Assembly (NCBI RefSeq): GCF_000218565.1
Contig: NC_015684.1
Span: 2,418,001 to 2,482,000 of the forward strand
Source of the DNA: Afipia carboxidovorans OM5
GTDB lineage: Bacteria; Pseudomonadota; Alphaproteobacteria; Rhizobiales; Xanthobacteraceae
Direction of reading: 5' to 3'
DNA: 64,000 bases
A model generated the notes under the pieces. That model searched no databases. It was not told where the DNA came from and saw only the letters and a list, made by a program, of their open reading frames with translations. Positions 54,155-62,782 of the stretch are shown one piece after another (the first letter of the stretch is position 1; the number at the start of each line of letters is the position of its first letter). A program made the translations under genes and the position numbers.

Positions 54155-54345
54155 CTGGGCCCGTTTATCTCTGAAAGACAGGCCATTTTCAACTCTGGCC
54201 GAGGTTGATGAAGGCGCGATCCACCGCACACAGCATCTCATTATCGGGTGCCACCCTTCATCAGAGAAACGGTTCCTTAACGCCAACCGCAATCCACGGT
54301 TCGGGATGGGCCTTCGCTGCCGTAAATTCGGGACGGAGGCCGCCC

Positions 54346-54543
54346 ATGATCCATCTCGTGAAGGTTGCCGATGTGCTAGCCGCCAATGTCGGCGTCCGCG
54401 CCCCTGCCACCATCGACACGAATGACAAGACCGCGATGACCTATTGGGCCTATCGGCTCAATGTCTCACCGCAGGATCTCGCGGCCGCGATCGAAAAGGT
54501 CGGTCCTGCCGTCACCGCCGTGCGGCAACATCTCAAGACCTGA
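54346..54543 (+). CDS. DUF3606 family protein
   Basis: 65 residues from the ATG at 54346 with GGAGG 7 bp upstream; the longer in-frame start at 54205 is not supported. It resembles DUF3606: TYWAYRLNVSPQDLAAAIEKVGPAVTAVRQHL (in part). A small, soluble, alpha-helical protein common in Bradyrhizobium-group genomes and of unknown function. Confidence 0.78.
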   Translation: MIHLVKVADVLAANVGVRAPATIDTNDKTAMTYWAYRLNVSPQDLAAAIEKVGPAVTAVRQHLKT

Positions 54544-54564
54544 CGCATCAGTGCGACACGCACC

Positions 54565-55494
54565 TCATAACGCGGCGCGTTTGTCGACCCGCGCCACCCG
54601 CGACAGCAGATAATCGACTTCCGCCCGCGCCGCTGCCGTCAAGTTCGCGGCCGGCTTGCGCTGCGCGTCCGAGGGAAGAAGCCCGCGCTTCATCAGAACA
54701 TATTTGCGCACGGCAAGGCCGACGCCCCGCTGCTGCTCGTAACGGATCAACGGCAGATGCGCGTCGAACAGATCGTGGGCCGCATCGCGCTTGCCCTCTT
54801 TCGACAGCCGCACCACGTCGACCAGCATGTCCGGGAAGGCGTAGCCGGTCATGGCACCATCCGCGCCCCGCTCCATCTCGAAGTCGAGAAACAATCCGCC
54901 ATTGCCGGTGAGGATCGACAGCGGCCGCAGCGATCCGTCCTTCTGGAAGTTGCGCAGCGCGGTGATCTTCTCGAGTCCCGGCCAGTCCTCATGCTTGAGC
55001 ATGACGCAGGACGGATTATCCGACACGATACGTTTGATCACGGCAGGCGTCATCACCACCGACAGCGTCAGCGGATAATCCTGCAGCACCCACGGCACGT
55101 CGGCGCCAACCGCCTCCACCGCCTGGCGGAAGTAAGTGACGATCTGGTCGTCGGTACGAAGCGACGGCGGCGGCGCGATCATCACGCCCGCAGCACCCGC
55201 ATCCATCGCGGCATGGGCAAGCCCTCGCATCGCGGCAAAACCCGGTGCAGACACGCCGACGATCACCTGTCTGTCACCTGCGCGCTTGATGAAGCGTGTC
55301 GCAACCGCCAGCGATTCTGCGGCATCGAGCTTCGGCGCCTCACCGAGAATACCGAGCACCGTGACGCCAGCGCAGCCGACCTCACCATAAAATTCACTGA
55401 GGCGATCGATCGAGGCTTCATCGATCCGGCCATCTTCGTGAAAAGGCGTGGGCGCGATCGTGAACGTGCCGTGCGCGGCAGACGTAAGCTTCAT
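54565..55494 (-). CDS. Dihydrodipicolinate synthase family protein (non-DapA)
   Basis: 309 residues in a (beta/alpha)8 barrel of the DHDPS/NAL class. Y140 (VLQDYPL) and Schiff-base K167 (CVMLKHEDWPG) are present. The pyruvate-binding motif is GILGE (48-52) instead of GTTGE of DapA, which argues against dihydrodipicolinate synthase and for another 2-oxoacid aldolase or sugar-acid lyase. It converges on the DUF3606 gene. The adjacent PEP-mutase-like gene hints at 2-oxoacid metabolism, though on weak evidence. Confidence 0.87.
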   Translation of the reverse strand: MKLTSAAHGTFTIAPTPFHEDGRIDEASIDRLSEFYGEVGCAGVTVLGILGEAPKLDAAESLAVATRFIKRAGDRQVIVGVSAPGFAAMRGLAHAAMDAGAAGVMIAPPPSLRTDDQIVTYFRQAVEAVGADVPWVLQDYPLTLSVVMTPAVIKRIVSDNPSCVMLKHEDWPGLEKITALRNFQKDGSLRPLSILTGNGGLFLDFEMERGADGAMTGYAFPDMLVDVVRLSKEGKRDAAHDLFDAHLPLIRYEQQRGVGLAVRKYVLMKRGLLPSDAQRKPAANLTAAARAEVDYLLSRVARVDKRAAL

Positions 55495-55670
55495 GGTGAT
55501 TCTCGGCAGGATTGATGCGAGCGGAAATGGTTCCCTGCGTTAGCACATTTCGCCGCAACGGGAACCCAATATCCGCGTCCGCAAACATATCGCAACCACC
55601 GACGAAAGCAGGAACTGGCATCCATTGTTGTGGTTCTACCTTCACGGCCCATCAAAAGGAGGATGAAACC

Positions 55671-56069
55671 ATGGCTTTTGAACAGGACCCAAACGATCAG
55701 GCGACCGAAGCGGCAATGCGGCGGCGTGAACGACTCGAACGGGAATTGCAGCCGGATCCCGAACTCGCGGAAGGCCCTGCAAGCGGCGGCCGGATCGCGC
55801 TGTTCGCGATAGCTGTGCTCGCGATTCTGGGCGTTGTGCTCTACGGATTGAACAGCACGAGTGATATGGCGTCGAATCCGTCGTCCCAAACGACGGCGAA
55901 CAGCTCGAGCACGACACCACCGGCGACGATGCCGAATTCACCGAACACTCGGCCGGGCCAGACGACCGGCTCGTCGATGACGCCGCAGCCAGCTCCCCCG
56001 GCGGCCGCTCCTTCGCCGGGCGGCAATGCTGCCGGCAGCAACGCACCGAGCGGCGCTTCGTCCGAGTAA
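55671..56069 (+). CDS. Hypothetical single-pass membrane protein
   Basis: 132 residues from the ATG at 55671 with AAGGAGG upstream. Charged N-terminus (DQATEAAMRRRERLERELQP), one transmembrane helix (about 42-60, ALFAIAVLAILGVVLYGL), then an Asn/Ser/Thr/Pro-rich disordered tail probably on the periplasmic side. It is divergent from the DHDPS-family gene. Similar small proteins occur in related species with unknown role. Confidence 0.7.
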   Translation: MAFEQDPNDQATEAAMRRRERLERELQPDPELAEGPASGGRIALFAIAVLAILGVVLYGLNSTSDMASNPSSQTTANSSSTTPPATMPNSPNTRPGQTTGSSMTPQPAPPAAAPSPGGNAAGSNAPSGASSE

Positions 56070-56100
56070 CGTCGGCGTACCCTGATGCGTTGCGTGTGAA

Positions 56101-56128
56101 CCCCGCTCCACGCCGGAGCGGGGTTTTT
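56101..56128. terminator. Bidirectional terminator between hypothetical and PEP-mutase-like genes
   Basis: CCCCGCTCC, loop ACGCC, GGAGCGGGG, then TTTTT; overlaps the end of the convergent gene. Confidence 0.85.
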
Positions 56129-56949
56129 CATTTCATGTCGAACAGATGATTGAGGTCGGCGTATTTCGCGGCCTGCCCGAACGAATCGAACGTGCCCTGC
56201 TCCAGAATTTCACGCGCAGACCGCTCCACCGCGCCCCATGCCACCCGCGCCATCGCGCCGCCGACGCTGATCCGCCGCACACCCAGTGCCGCGAGTTCGG
56301 CCACACTCAAGCCCGGCGAGCCCATCAGGATATTCACCGGCTTCGGCGCCACCGCACGGACGACTTCGGCGACCGCATCACGGCGCGTCACCCCCGGCGC
56401 GTAGAGGCATTCGGCACCCGCCTCCGAATAAGCGACAAGGCGACGGATCACCTTGGACAGATCGGTTTCACCGGTGAGGAAGCCCTCACACCGCCCGATC
56501 AGCATGACGTCAGCGCCGCTCGCGTCGATCGCACTACGGGCGGCGACCATGCGTTCCACGGCCTCGTGAAAGTCGTAAAGCGGCTTGCGCGCATCACCCG
56601 TCGCATCCTCGATCGAAAGCCCCGCAACGCCAGTGCCAATGCAGCGGCGGACATTGGTGGCGACGCCCTCGGCCGTATCCGAAAAACCGGCCTCGAAATC
56701 GGCATTCACCGGAAGATCGGTCGCCGCGCACAGCTCGGTCAGATGCGCGAGAATGTCGTCGCAGGTCATGGAGTTGTCGGCCCGCCCCCGCGACCATGCA
56801 TAGCCCGAGCTCGTCGAGGCCAGTGCCTTGAAGCCCATCGCGGCGAACATCCTCGCGCTACCGATATCCCACGGATTGGGCAATACGAAGCAGCCGCCCT
56901 CATGCAGACTGCGGAAAAGTGCGCGCTTGCGCTCCAACGACACCGGCAT
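56128..56949 (-). CDS. Isocitrate lyase/PEP mutase superfamily protein
   Basis: 273 residues in a phosphoenolpyruvate mutase-like barrel. Typical elements: FVLPNPWDIGSARM at the start, PVNADFEAGFSDTAEGV (metal-binding Asp/Glu), and GLSIEDATG. The KKCGH catalytic motif of isocitrate lyase is absent. The family includes oxaloacetate decarboxylases and 2-methylisocitrate lyase-like enzymes; the substrate cannot be fixed here. Divergent from the next exported protein gene. Confidence 0.86.
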   Translation of the reverse strand: MPVSLERKRALFRSLHEGGCFVLPNPWDIGSARMFAAMGFKALASTSSGYAWSRGRADNSMTCDDILAHLTELCAATDLPVNADFEAGFSDTAEGVATNVRRCIGTGVAGLSIEDATGDARKPLYDFHEAVERMVAARSAIDASGADVMLIGRCEGFLTGETDLSKVIRRLVAYSEAGAECLYAPGVTRRDAVAEVVRAVAPKPVNILMGSPGLSVAELAALGVRRISVGGAMARVAWGAVERSAREILEQGTFDSFGQAAKYADLNHLFDMK

Positions 56950-57067
56950 CCTGATCGTCCTCCCTGTTGGCTCGCAATATATCCTGAAGGTGCGCAGTTG
57001 ACAGCACCCGGCAAGATTCGGCGTAATCGCCGGGTTTCAACCGGGCTTACAGGATTTGAGGCAATTC

Positions 57068-57928
57068 ATGTTGCGATCGACGATGCTCGCCGGCGTAGCA
57101 CTGGTGGCAGCCGCCACCACGGCGATGGGCTTTGACATCAAGGTCCAGACGCCAGACACCGCATTCACCGGAAAGCTGCATCCGGACATCATTGGTATTT
57201 CCAGCGATGACGATGCCGCAAAGGCCGGCGGCGTCTATGAGAGCTATCTCAAGGATTTTCCCAACGCCAAGCCACAGGCGAAGCAGCAGAAGTTCGGCAA
57301 TACGGACACCGTCTATGTGTCCGAGATGACCTTCAACGTCCCAGCCGCAACGGAGCATGGCGCCGAATCGATGCAGGCGCATTTCACATCGCCCGCTAGC
57401 GGTAATTTTGCCTATTATATCACCCGCGATCTCGGCTTTGCGAAAGACAAGCAGCCGACGCAGCGCGATATGATTCAACTTGTGATCGACAAGTATGGCA
57501 AACCGACCGCGATCGGCGACGGCCGGCTCTATTACTTCTACAAAAAGGGCAAGATCGTTTCGGTCAAACAGAAGTACACACCTGACAGCGCGGTCGCTGC
57601 GCTCAACCAGCCGATCAATCCGAAGGCTGCGGTAGCGCTGAACGACTCCAACGGCCGTGGCAGTTGTGTCGCCGTTCTGAAACATATTCAGGCAGAAACC
57701 GACAGATCGCTCGATCGCCTGGAGAGCGAGGCGAAGAGCGCCAATTGCGACGGCCTGCTCGATGTCACGTTATCGCCCGGCAATGCGGCTGATCGCGTCG
57801 CGAAGGCGGTGTTTACCCTCGCCGATTTGAAGCGCATCGCAAGTGCCGCGAAGATCGATGCGGTCGCACGCGCCGCTGCGAAAAGCGGCAACTCGAAGAC
57901 ATCGACAGCGAATGCGCCAAGACTCTAA
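57068..57928 (+). CDS. Exported hypothetical protein
   Basis: 286 residues from the ATG at 57068, with GAGG six bases upstream; a TTG 12 bases earlier is less likely. Signal peptide (MLRSTMLAGVALVAAATTAMG, cut near 21). The mature part has one central domain (about 35-210; FNVPAATEHGAESMQAHFTSPA and YYITRDLGFAKDKQPTQRDM) and a helical Lys-rich end. Two Cys (SCVAVLKHIQ and ANCDGLLD) may form a disulfide. The family is not recognised. Confidence 0.65.
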   Translation: MLRSTMLAGVALVAAATTAMGFDIKVQTPDTAFTGKLHPDIIGISSDDDAAKAGGVYESYLKDFPNAKPQAKQQKFGNTDTVYVSEMTFNVPAATEHGAESMQAHFTSPASGNFAYYITRDLGFAKDKQPTQRDMIQLVIDKYGKPTAIGDGRLYYFYKKGKIVSVKQKYTPDSAVAALNQPINPKAAVALNDSNGRGSCVAVLKHIQAETDRSLDRLESEAKSANCDGLLDVTLSPGNAADRVAKAVFTLADLKRIASAAKIDAVARAAAKSGNSKTSTANAPRL

Positions 57929-57956
57929 GACTTCGTTTCTACGCGATACCACATGC

Positions 57957-57984
57957 AAAAGGCGGGGAATGTCCCCGCCTTTTC
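57957..57984. terminator. Bidirectional terminator after exported protein
   Basis: AAAAGGCGGGGA, loop ATG, TCCCCGCCTTTT. Shared with the convergent His/Arg-rich gene. Confidence 0.92.
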
Positions 57985-58009
57985 AGTCACTCGCTCGAAA
58001 TCACTAAAC

Positions 58010-58273
58010 TCAGTAGTAATAACGGCGGCGGTGCCAATGACGGCGACGGTGCCAATGCCGACGGCGGTGATGGCGACGGCGCCAATGCACGTTCTCCGCT
58101 TTGACCTGCTCGACGTCCTGCGCGGTCGCAACCGCCGGTTTCGCCTCGGTTTCGGGCAACGGCCCGCCTGCTGGTGCTGGCGCCACTGGCGGCATCGCCT
58201 GGGCTGCGCCTGCGGTCACGACCGCACCAGCGGCCACGCCAAAAGCGATTTTCAGGAAGTCGCGTCTTTCCAT
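58010..58273 (-). CDS. Small Tat-exported protein with His/Arg/Trp-rich tail
   Basis: 87 residues from the ATG at 58273 (MERRDFLKIAFGVAAGAV). Twin-arginine signal R3-R4. After cleavage the mature part has a Pro-rich linker and ends in a tandem repeat, RRRHWH / RRRHWH / RRRYYY, preceded by RRRHHR. His and Arg clusters could bind metal or nucleic acid/anionic glycan; this is a guess. Such proteins are seen in related genomes. It has no operon partner; the next gene on the same strand is 88 bp away. Confidence 0.7.
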   Translation of the reverse strand: MERRDFLKIAFGVAAGAVVTAGAAQAMPPVAPAPAGGPLPETEAKPAVATAQDVEQVKAENVHWRRRHHRRRHWHRRRHWHRRRYYY

Positions 58274-58360
58274 GTTTGAATCCCTTTCGTTGTACCCCAG
58301 CGGCAAGTTGACCGCTGCAGCATGAACGCACGCTGAATTGAAACGGTTCCCGAATTAACC

Positions 58361-58636
58361 TCAGCGCACGCGACCTGAGAGCCGCAAAACGAAAATCAGG
58401 ACTTCTGCGACAGCTTTATAAAGCTCCGCTGGAATCTCATCACCGATCTCGACATTCGACAGCGCGCCCGCGAGAATCTCGTTTTCCTCGATCGCGACAT
58501 CATGTTCTGCTGCGACTTCGATGATTTTCCTGGCGATTTCACCTTTGCCCTTGGCGACGACGCGCGGCGCACCCTTGCGGTCGTAATGCAGCGCAACGGC
58601 AAGCGTATTCTGGATCGGCGTTGTCGATGTCGTCAT
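58361..58636 (-). CDS. FlhB C-terminal domain-like protein
   Basis: 91 residues from the ATG at 58636. They align with the cytoplasmic C-terminal half of FlhB: TLAVALHYDRKGAPRVVAKGKGEIARKIIEVA, then EENEILAGALSNVEIGDEIPAELYKAVAEVLIFVLRL (both shortened). It starts just where FlhB ends its autocleavage site; no NPTH motif is present. In FlhB this part sets export specificity together with FliK. It overlaps the FliK-like gene by ATGA (58633-58636), so the pair is one unit. No flagellar cluster is nearby. Confidence 0.87.
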   Translation of the reverse strand: MTTSTTPIQNTLAVALHYDRKGAPRVVAKGKGEIARKIIEVAAEHDVAIEENEILAGALSNVEIGDEIPAELYKAVAEVLIFVLRLSGRVR

Positions 58637-60294
58637 AGCGCGCGATCCAGAAAATGCCCGCTCGGCGCGGGTTGCGCCGGTGGCGCACCGCTGCCGATCA
58701 CGATATCGCCGGGCGTTAACTCTGCGTCGCGCAGGGCTTGCGAGAGCAGCGTCGCTTCGGCGCGCAGACGTGCTGCCGTGGCGCTGCGCTCCGCCCACAT
58801 CCGTACTGATGTCCGCTCGCCCGCGAGCGACACCTGCGCATGCACGGGCCCTGCCGGCTCGAGATTGATGGAAAAGCGCGCGCGCCAGACCCGCTCCGGC
58901 GCCTCGGATGCAGCCGCATCACCACCGCCATCGCGTGCAATTTCAAATTGTGCAACCATAGTCCCTTGCGCTGTCGCGAACGGAATCTCGAAATTCCAGC
59001 GTACTGCCGGATCGAATTTTGCATGCATGGACTGATCGGGCAACGAGGCAATCTGCAACAGCGTCTGGCGCGCGAGAGCGGCATCGGTGTCGTCGAGCAA
59101 ACGATGGGCCGCCGCATGGGGCGGCATGTCCTGACTGATCGTCGGTGGCACGGCAGGCTGCGCGGACGGCGCGCCACCACGGAATGGCGGCGGCACACCA
59201 TCACCGGCTGTCGTCGTGCCACTCGCCAACGGCGGCCGCACACTTGCGCCCTCCCTGGCGAGCAATGCCACGGCGGCATCCTGAACGCCCTTGGGAAACG
59301 CACGCAGGATCGCCTGCAAGGCATCGGCATCGCCAGGCGACGCTTGGCCGGGTTTGCCAACGAGCGATGACGATGCATCGCGCGTGGGGAAAGCCGGATC
59401 GCCGAGGTCTTCGACTTCAACCTCGCTTGTCACCGTCACCACCGCGCCCGGCAGAAGAACCTCTTCCGCCTGCATGGGCGATGGCAACGAAGGCGGTGGC
59501 GCGATCGTGGCCTGCGCACGCGCCTGCCCCTGCTGGGCAAACTGCCCCGGCAACGGCGCCTGCTCGGGCGGCTCGGACGTTTCACCAAGCCATGAGCCGA
59601 GGATCTGCTTGAACACTACAAGCGCGGCCTTGAGGTCAGGCATCGTCTGCGTGGCCGTGGCATTGGGTGTCGTCGCGGCCAGCCGCGCGGATTGTTCGTG
59701 GAACAGCCCGGACTGACGAAACGCCGCTGCGATGTGTTCGCCGTTCAAATTCTCATTCAGTGCCGGGCGGCCTGCGAGCAGCGCGTGGGCGGCCTGCTGT
59801 AACGCTTCCGGCATCTGGGTCGAGCCTGCCGCCACTGTGAGGTTGGCAAACAGCGGAGACAGGCTGCCCTGCTTTCCGGCTGCCGTTTGCATCGCCTTCG
59901 CCACCGCCATCGCCTCGAGCAGCGTCAGCGGCCGCGTGATGGAGACACCCGTGTTGCTTTCGGCCACGGATGCGGCCGCGTCAGGCGCAAGGGATGGGCT
60001 GAGAACGGTGGCAGGCTGGGCGGCTTGTGCCGAATTGCTCCCCGCTTGAGGCACGATCTGCAGCCGCAGGCCATCCGCAGTCTGCGAGACCGCCAGTTGC
60101 AAGGTCTGCCCCGGCTGCAGCGGCACTTCGGAGGCGACCTCGATCGACAGCGATGCGACAGCGATGCGCACAAAGTCGTTCGCGAGCACCTCCAGCACCT
60201 TGGCGTCGATCACGCTGCCGGGCTGCAGCGCCACGTCGGGCGCGGCAGGGCTCGCGGCAATAACCGGCGTGGTCGGGGTGATGGTGACGGCCAT
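58633..60294 (-). CDS. FliK-like hook-length control protein
   Basis: 553 residues from the ATG at 60294. The N-terminal and middle parts are low-complexity (Ala, Pro, Gln, Ser rich), as in FliK molecular rulers. The C-terminal 120 (about 430-550) form a FliK/Flg_hook-like domain: HAKFDPAVRWNFEIPFATAQG, VWRARFSINLEPAGPVHAQVSL (parts). It is coupled by ATGA overlap to the FlhB-like gene; the FliK T3S4 domain normally contacts FlhB. An exact CtrA box lies 40-54 bp upstream. Confidence 0.8.
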   Translation of the reverse strand: MAVTITPTTPVIAASPAAPDVALQPGSVIDAKVLEVLANDFVRIAVASLSIEVASEVPLQPGQTLQLAVSQTADGLRLQIVPQAGSNSAQAAQPATVLSPSLAPDAAASVAESNTGVSITRPLTLLEAMAVAKAMQTAAGKQGSLSPLFANLTVAAGSTQMPEALQQAAHALLAGRPALNENLNGEHIAAAFRQSGLFHEQSARLAATTPNATATQTMPDLKAALVVFKQILGSWLGETSEPPEQAPLPGQFAQQGQARAQATIAPPPSLPSPMQAEEVLLPGAVVTVTSEVEVEDLGDPAFPTRDASSSLVGKPGQASPGDADALQAILRAFPKGVQDAAVALLAREGASVRPPLASGTTTAGDGVPPPFRGGAPSAQPAVPPTISQDMPPHAAAHRLLDDTDAALARQTLLQIASLPDQSMHAKFDPAVRWNFEIPFATAQGTMVAQFEIARDGGGDAAASEAPERVWRARFSINLEPAGPVHAQVSLAGERTSVRMWAERSATAARLRAEATLLSQALRDAELTPGDIVIGSGAPPAQPAPSGHFLDRAL

Positions 60295-60333
60295 GGGCGC
60301 TCCGCTACGTCGCGCCACGCTAGCCGCGCCTCG

Positions 60334-60348
60334 TTAATCCCTTCTTAA
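60334..60348 (-). promoter_or_regulatory. CtrA-type box upstream of FliK-like operon
   Basis: TTAA-TCCCTTC-TTAAC, an exact TTAA-N7-TTAA(C) match 40-54 bp upstream of the 60294 start. Confidence 0.55.
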
Positions 60349-60362
60349 CCCCCGCGAGCGTG

Positions 60363-61139
60363 TCAGCGCGGGATCGCGGCAAGCACGGCGGCCGCGGCGT
60401 CGAAATCCCGGCGGCGCATGGCACGGCGCTGGGTCACCTCGTCGTCCTCGCCCCATTGCCTGCTGTTCCAGTCCTCATCGACGTGAGCGGCCTGCCAGAC
60501 CGCATCGGCCGTCAGCGCCTTGTGCTGCAAGGCGAGCGCCAGCAAGGCCGAACCGGTAATGCTGGTCACGATATGAAAAGCGCCGACGGGCCAAGGCGTT
60601 TCCGGCAAGGCCTGCTGCGCCGCCTGAACGGCACGCGCGGGCTGCGCCACGTGCATCACGCCCTCGCCGAGGATGAAGTGTGCGCCAAGATTGTCGGCTG
60701 CCCAGCGCAGCACCGGGTCCCAATGCTCAGTCTGATTGGCAATCAACTGCTCGGGGAAGCTCGCACGATAGAACAGGAGGTCCGTGCCGAGATAGCGGGC
60801 GGCATCGTCGCGGACGGCGACGGCGTTCTCCGTGACACCGTCGATCACGCTGTTGGCAAGCCGCGTCATCGGCATCGACATCGGGTCGATCTGTTCCTTC
60901 TGCGCGCCCCACTCCGCCGCCATGGTGTCGGCCAATGTCCGAACCGGAGCGGCCAGCAACCGCTTGCCCGGCGTGCGGACCGGTTTGCCGTCGAGCGTGA
61001 CGGCAAAGCCCTCCGGCATCTCGTCGACGCTGGCCGCCTGATAGAACCGCTTGCGTAGCGGCGTACGCGAGGATTTGCGCGAAGCCTCCTGCGGATCGAG
61101 CGGCGACTGGCCGGCCACCTCATCGAACAGTTCACGCAT
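60363..61139 (-). CDS. ATP12 family chaperone
   Basis: 258 residues. Family features: RFYQAASVDEMPEGFAVTLDGKPVRTPGKRLL (in part), LFYRASFPEQLIANQTEHWDPVL and AAHVDEDWNSRQWGEDDE. It is the bacterial homologue of the mitochondrial chaperone that holds the F1-ATPase alpha subunit before assembly. It lies upstream of the FliK-like gene on the same strand with a 68-bp gap that contains the CtrA-type box. Confidence 0.93.
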   Translation of the reverse strand: MRELFDEVAGQSPLDPQEASRKSSRTPLRKRFYQAASVDEMPEGFAVTLDGKPVRTPGKRLLAAPVRTLADTMAAEWGAQKEQIDPMSMPMTRLANSVIDGVTENAVAVRDDAARYLGTDLLFYRASFPEQLIANQTEHWDPVLRWAADNLGAHFILGEGVMHVAQPARAVQAAQQALPETPWPVGAFHIVTSITGSALLALALQHKALTADAVWQAAHVDEDWNSRQWGEDDEVTQRRAMRRRDFDAAAAVLAAIPR

Positions 61140-61156
61140 GGCTTGATCTTCTTTCG

Positions 61157-61534
61157 TTATCGCAAGGCGCAGCTTCGGGAATAAGCCGCGCGTTCATTGG
61201 GGCTGAGGCCGAGCATCGCGCCCTTATCGAGGCAACGCGCGACGCGATCGCTCAAGGGCCGTTGCCGTTGCGGCTTGAGCACCGGCGCCGGCGGCTTTCC
61301 CGGCTTCACATAGCCGGGCCTCGTGTTCTGCAGCTCGAACGGCGGCGGCGATTCCATTTTCGGCACCTGCGGCACCGTGATCGCGGGTGGCGGCGGTGGC
61401 GGAGGCGCGGTCGGATAAGGAATGACCGGGGTCATGCCGGGTCCGGTGAAGACTTGCGCCAACGCATCTTGCGCGAACGCCCCCTCCCCAACCAGCGCGA
61501 GGCCAAGCACGACAACAACGGGCAGCCTGCGCAT
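61157..61534 (-). CDS. Exported Pro-rich hypothetical protein
   Basis: 125 residues with a signal peptide (MRRLPVVVVLGLALVGEGAFAQ, cut near 22). The middle contains a Pro-run (PTAPPPPPPPAITVPQ) and the C-terminus a Cys-containing helix (SDRVARCLDKGAMLGLSPNERAAYSRSCA in part) with two Cys likely disulfide-linked. Similar short secreted proteins are common in Bradyrhizobium-group genomes without function. It is 9 bp downstream of the RluC-type gene and 17 bp upstream of the ATP12 gene, so it belongs to a run of minus-strand genes. Confidence 0.72.
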   Translation of the reverse strand: MRRLPVVVVLGLALVGEGAFAQDALAQVFTGPGMTPVIPYPTAPPPPPPPAITVPQVPKMESPPPFELQNTRPGYVKPGKPPAPVLKPQRQRPLSDRVARCLDKGAMLGLSPNERAAYSRSCALR

Positions 61535-61543
61535 CGAGCACTC

Positions 61544-62782
61544 CTATTCCTCCGGCGCGTTCTCGATCGGGTCGAACCTGTCGGCCTCGAGCCCGAGCAA
61601 ATTCCACGACTGCAGCATGTGCGGCGGCAGCGGCGCCGTGACATCGATCACTCCACCGCGCGGATGCGGGATAACGATCCGCCGCGCCAGAAGATGCAGC
61701 CTGTTCTGCAACCCGCCGGGAAGCTGCCAGTTCTCCTTGTTGAAATATTTCGGGTCACCGACGATGGCATGGCCGATATGCGCCATGTGGGCGCGCAACT
61801 GATGCGTGCGCCCGGTGACGGGTTTCAGCGACACCCAGGCAAGTTTCTGCGCGGAAGCCTCGACCACCGCATAGTACGTCACCGCGTGGGCAGCACCCTC
61901 GTCGCCATGCGCGGCGATGCGCATGATTGAATCTTCCTCGTTCTCCTCCTTGGCAAGGTAGGTCGAGATCCGTCCCTGCTTCGGCTTCGGCACGCCGGCC
62001 ACCAGCGCCCAATAGATCTTGCGCGCCGAGCGATGGCGGAAAGAGCCTGTCAGCGTCGAGGCGGCAAAGCGCGTCTTGGCGATCAGAAGGCAACCGGACG
62101 TCTCGCGGTCGAGTCGATGCACCAGCCGCGGCCGCTGGCCCTTGGCATCGCGCATCACTTCAAGCATGCCGTCGACATGGCGCGTGAGGCCGGAGCCGCC
62201 CTGCACGGCCAGGCCCGCTGGCTTGTTCAGCACCATGACGTCGGCGTCTTCGAACAGCACCATCTTGCGCAGTTCGTCGAGCACCTTCGACCCGGCCTCG
62301 GAGAGATTGCCGCCCGTCTTCGGCGCATCGAGCTTGAGCGGCGGAATGCGGACATTGTCGCCTTCGTTCAGACGATCCTTGCTGTCCGCGCGCTTGCCGT
62401 TGACGCGCAGTTCGCCTTTCCGGACGATGCGCTGGATGTGAGAGAACGACAGCCCCGGAAAGTGCGCTTCCAGAAAGCGATCAACCCGCATGTTGTTCTC
62501 GTCGGCGGTGACGACAACCGTCTGCACCTTGGTCGGCAAAGGTGCGGAGACCTTCTCCTCTCGCACTTCAGGCAACGCCTCGTGCAAGGCCTTTGCCGGG
62601 CGACGCGGCTTCTGGTCGCCAAAGCGCGCATCCGGCCTATCGAATGCACGCTGCCCGGGGCCGCGCTTCTCCGATGGCTTCTTTGCGAAGGTCGGCTTAC
62701 CGCCCCGCTTCTCGCCGCGTTCGCCCTTCTTGGCGTCACGCACCGATTTCTTTTCCAGAGGTTTACGAAAGCGGCGGCTCAT
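61544..62782 (-). CDS. rluC: RluA-family pseudouridine synthase (RluC type)
   Basis: 412 residues with a basic N-terminal extension (about 1-90), S4 RNA-binding domain (about 95-160; MRVDRFLEAHFPGLSFSHIQRIVRKGELRVNG in part) and RluA catalytic domain. The catalytic Asp is in VHRLDRETSGCLLIAKT, and GRTHQLRAHMAHIGHAIVGD closes the core. It converts specific uridines to pseudouridine, by homology 23S rRNA positions 955/2504/2580. The start overlaps the rarA stop (ATGA), so both are in one operon. Confidence 0.92.
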   Translation of the reverse strand: MSRRFRKPLEKKSVRDAKKGERGEKRGGKPTFAKKPSEKRGPGQRAFDRPDARFGDQKPRRPAKALHEALPEVREEKVSAPLPTKVQTVVVTADENNMRVDRFLEAHFPGLSFSHIQRIVRKGELRVNGKRADSKDRLNEGDNVRIPPLKLDAPKTGGNLSEAGSKVLDELRKMVLFEDADVMVLNKPAGLAVQGGSGLTRHVDGMLEVMRDAKGQRPRLVHRLDRETSGCLLIAKTRFAASTLTGSFRHRSARKIYWALVAGVPKPKQGRISTYLAKEENEEDSIMRIAAHGDEGAAHAVTYYAVVEASAQKLAWVSLKPVTGRTHQLRAHMAHIGHAIVGDPKYFNKENWQLPGGLQNRLHLLARRIVIPHPRGGVIDVTAPLPPHMLQSWNLLGLEADRFDPIENAPEE

